Positions 6,047 to 7,936 of a stretch of 7,936 bases of DNA are shown one piece after another; position 1 is the first letter of the stretch; every line of letters starts with the position of its first letter. Below the pieces are notes generated by a model, which worked only from the letters and a program-made list of their open reading frames with translations, made no database searches and was not told the DNA's origin. Source of the stretch: BMS3ABIN04 sp965554225. Its GTDB lineage: Bacteria > Bacteroidota > Ignavibacteria > Ignavibacteriales > Melioribacteraceae. The stretch covers positions 1 to 7,936 of the forward strand of contig CBEVZC010000136.1 in the NCBI GenBank assembly GCA_965554225.1, written 5' to 3'. Position numbers and translations under genes: made by a program.

Positions 6047-6262
6047 TATCCTAATAATATTAACCGGGCAGTTTTTAGAGGCAATTAAATTTTCATCAAG
6101 TTCGTCATCGCTTACTTGAGTGTTGTAAATCCCTTTTTTTTCTTTCCCTTCAATAAGAACACCTTTACCGTCTTTCTTCGAAATTCGCCAACGATTGGGA
6201 GCAACTTCAACGCAAGCATTACAACCGATGCACTTTTGTCTGTGATGAATAATTCTGAACAT
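6035..6262 (-). CDS. Small [4Fe-4S] ferredoxin
   Basis: This 75-residue protein has one cluster-binding pattern, C11-x2-C14-x2-C17 (CIGCNACVEVAP) plus C65-P66 near the C-terminus, i.e. a single [4Fe-4S] cluster ferredoxin. The middle (residues about 28-60) is charged and holds no second cluster motif. Its ATG overlaps the stop codon of the U32 gene by one base (TAATG), indicating translational coupling. The tight pairing suggests that it supplies or accepts electrons for the U32 protein or helps its Fe-S chemistry; this is inferred from context. The stop codon (6035-6037) lies in the right arm of element 3, convergent with ygeW. No relation to purine catabolism is evident. Confidence 0.88.
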   Translation of the reverse strand: MFRIIHHRQKCIGCNACVEVAPNRWRISKKDGKGVLIEGKEKKGIYNTQVSDDELDENLIASKNCPVNIIRIEKR

Positions 6263-7506
6263 TAAACCGCATCTTCCAAAATGTACAACTTATCGGAAGG
6301 ACGAATAATTTCATCTACCGGCATTGAAAAATTATCTCCCTTTTTAACAAGTTGAACGGGTTTATCTTCAAGACGCAATTCCTTTACGCGTGTTTTTATT
6401 ACGCCCGTAGTAGGACCTGTAATTAATATTTCATCTCCTATCTTAAGCAATTTGGTTTCCAGTCGGAATTCAGCAACATTTAACTTTTTAAAATAATTTA
6501 CACCTTTACCGATGAATACTTTTCTTTTGGTCGCTTTGGAGCCGTAGTTATCGCTCCATTCACCCATTTTTCTGCCTAGATAATATCCGTCCCAGAATCC
6601 CCGATTATAAACTGTCTCGAGTTCTTCTTTCCATTTGCTGATTTTTTCCGGGGTATAAGTTCCCTCTAAGATTGAATCTACCGCTTCGCGGTAACATTTA
6701 GTTGTTGTGTAAACGTAATCGGCAGAACGACCTCTTCCTTCAATTTTAATAACTTCAACTCCGGCATCAACTATTTTATCGAGAAAATCTATTGTGCATA
6801 AATCCTTAGCGCTCATAATATATTCGTTATCAATTAAAAATTCCGTCCCTTCCTCTTTTTCCGTAACTATATATTCTTTTCTGCAATCTTGTGCGCAAGC
6901 TCCCCTGTTAGCAGACGAATAATGAGCGTGCAAGCTTAAATAACATTTGCCTGAGACCGCCATGCACAAAGCCCCGTGAGCAAAAATTTCTATTTTTACA
7001 AGTTCGCCGTTTGGACCGGTAATTTCCCTTCGCTTAATTTCTTTCGTAATCGCTTTAACTTGCATGAGACTTAATTCCCTTGCTAAAACCATCACATCTG
7101 CGAACACCGAATAGAATTCAACCGTTTCTATGTTACTTACGTTTGCTTGCGTGGAAATATGAATCGGCATTCCAACTTTTCTGGCATAATTCATAACAGC
7201 ATGATCGGAAGCTATGATGGCTGTTATATCACGCTCCTTAGCTTTATCAACAATTGAGCGCATAAGCTGCAAATCGTGATCGTACATTATTGTGTTAAGC
7301 GTGATATAAGATTTCACATTATTTTCTTTACACACATCCGAAATCTTTTGTAGATCATCGAGAGTAAAATTTATTGATGACCGCGCTCGCATATTAAGCT
7401 GCTCTATTCCGAAATAAATCGAATCGGCTCCGGCTTTAATTGCGGCGCTCAAAGCTTCGTAAGAACCTACAGGCGCCATTACTTCTATTTTATTTATATT
7501 AGCCAA
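6262..7506 (-). CDS. U32 family protein (TrhP/YegQ-like)
   Basis: This 414-residue protein contains the U32 signature EIFAHGALCMAVSGKCYLS (residues 173-191), an N-terminal TIM-barrel start (IEVMAPVGSYEAL) and a C-terminal small beta domain (about 335-410) as in YegQ-type members. Cysteines 181, 188, 204, 208 and 237 have the spacing of the Fe-S-binding cysteines described for U32 proteins such as UbiU/UbiV. Though named peptidases, characterised members act in tRNA uridine hydroxylation (TrhP), ubiquinone hydroxylation (UbiU/V) or 23S rRNA hydroxylation (RlhA). The two-domain layout favours TrhP, unproven. The start is TTG at 7506: the frame is closed by TAA at 7522-7524, and the first ATG (residue 10) would cut off the conserved first strand. 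The coupled ferredoxin gene supports a redox role. Confidence 0.88.
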   Translation of the reverse strand: MANINKIEVMAPVGSYEALSAAIKAGADSIYFGIEQLNMRARSSINFTLDDLQKISDVCKENNVKSYITLNTIMYDHDLQLMRSIVDKAKERDITAIIASDHAVMNYARKVGMPIHISTQANVSNIETVEFYSVFADVMVLARELSLMQVKAITKEIKRREITGPNGELVKIEIFAHGALCMAVSGKCYLSLHAHYSSANRGACAQDCRKEYIVTEKEEGTEFLIDNEYIMSAKDLCTIDFLDKIVDAGVEVIKIEGRGRSADYVYTTTKCYREAVDSILEGTYTPEKISKWKEELETVYNRGFWDGYYLGRKMGEWSDNYGSKATKRKVFIGKGVNYFKKLNVAEFRLETKLLKIGDEILITGPTTGVIKTRVKELRLEDKPVQLVKKGDNFSMPVDEIIRPSDKLYILEDAV

Positions 7507-7608
7507 AAAAATTGCTTTCTTTTAATTATATATTAAATCGTGAATTACACAAAATTGGAGCTTACAAAACTAATAAAAAATAATATTTAATTCGTTTTTC
7601 CATTAGTC
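7507..7608. other. Intergenic region upstream of the U32 gene
   Basis: This 102-nt AT-rich gap lies between the beta-barrel-like ORF and the U32 gene. Apart from the candidate promoter, I see no hairpin, repeat or RNA gene in it. Confidence 0.5.
7525..7552 (-). promoter_or_regulatory. Candidate sigma70-type promoter for the U32-ferredoxin pair
   Basis: On the minus strand TTGTGT (7552-7547) and TATAAT (7530-7525) are separated by 16 nt. The -10 box ends 18 nt before the TTG start, implying a very short leader. AT-rich sequence makes chance matches common. Confidence 0.35.
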
Positions 7609-7893
7609 CTAAGACCTTAAAAAAATACCAAATGTAAAAACCGGAGCAGATTGAATATTGTACGCGATAATACCAGATTCAAAACTTGCGGTAATTCCTA
7701 AATTTTTATTTAGATTATAAAATGCACCAAATTTATAAGCAATGAACTGTTGGTTATTTGCAAAGAATAACGTGAAGTCTTTATTTTCCTTGGTTCCGTT
7801 ATGCAAAGACTGAACTGCGTGCAACCGCAAATTTAATAGTAAATTTTTAAATAAGTTATAGCCACCTTCAATTGCATAATATCGCAGATTCAA
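7609..7893 (-). CDS. Hypothetical protein resembling the C-terminal part of an outer-membrane beta-barrel, possibly a fragment
   Basis: The 94 residues alternate hydrophobic and polar positions in successive strand-like segments (LRYYAIEGGYNLF, LLNLRLHAV, FIAYKFGAFYNLN, LGITASFESGIIAYN, FTFGIFLRS) joined by short polar turns, as in the last strands of an outer-membrane beta-barrel. No signal peptide is present. The only nearby start is a TTG at 7893 with no good Shine-Dalgarno, and the same frame is stopped by TAA at 7912-7914. Another minus-strand frame stays open to the window edge and would join this one if one base were added in the C-run at 7894-7898. It may therefore be the 3' part of a larger, frameshifted gene, or a remnant. 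I do not recognise the family, and the beta-barrel reading is inference from residue pattern only. Confidence 0.45.
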   Translation of the reverse strand: MNLRYYAIEGGYNLFKNLLLNLRLHAVQSLHNGTKENKDFTLFFANNQQFIAYKFGAFYNLNKNLGITASFESGIIAYNIQSAPVFTFGIFLRS

Positions 7894-7936
7894 CCCCCAA
7901 GTGCGACAAAGTTAAGGAAAATTATTGAAGAATAAA

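Overview
This AT-rich window looks like bacterial chromosome, possibly a Bacteroidota/Chlorobi-side lineage such as Ignavibacteriota. The genes are compact, two GxxExxY family genes are present, and clear Shine-Dalgarno sites argue against a typical Bacteroidales genome. The lineage call is inference and weak.

Left two thirds (1-5952, + strand): a catabolic operon in the order hyuA-like cyclic amidohydrolase (5' end outside the window), ssnA aminohydrolase, ygeY M20 hydrolase, ygeW carbamoyltransferase. This gene set is known from the E. coli yge/yqe/ssnA/xdhD region and from clostridia. There it accompanies selenium/molybdenum hydroxylases and has been linked to anaerobic breakdown of purines and uric acid. 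A plausible division of labour is ring opening and deamination by HyuA and SsnA, then removal of ureido groups by YgeW (yielding carbamoyl phosphate) and YgeY, giving 2,3-diaminopropionate. YgeX, YgfK, the hydroxylase and carbamate kinase are not in the window.

The most interesting signal is in the operon's gaps. Two gaps hold a small gene for a GxxExxY protein (PD-(D/E)XK nuclease fold), and each gene is enclosed by its own pair of imperfect inverted repeats (elements about 1425-1875 and 4448-4914). A third inverted repeat without a gene (5957-6038) follows ygeW. The three repeat sequences are unrelated to one another, but all are built from 8-10 nt periodic units and all begin 0-5 nt after a stop codon. 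Removing the two ORF-bearing elements would leave gaps of 21 and 32 nt, close to the 29 nt gap of the only uninterrupted junction. They look like small operon-tolerated insertion cassettes, perhaps analogous to rRNA intervening sequences or homing elements.

Right third (minus strand, convergent): a U32-family protein (TrhP/YegQ-like) translationally coupled by a TAATG overlap to a single-cluster [4Fe-4S] ferredoxin. Upstream of these is a short ORF resembling the C-terminal part of an outer-membrane beta-barrel protein, possibly frameshifted, which runs towards the window edge.
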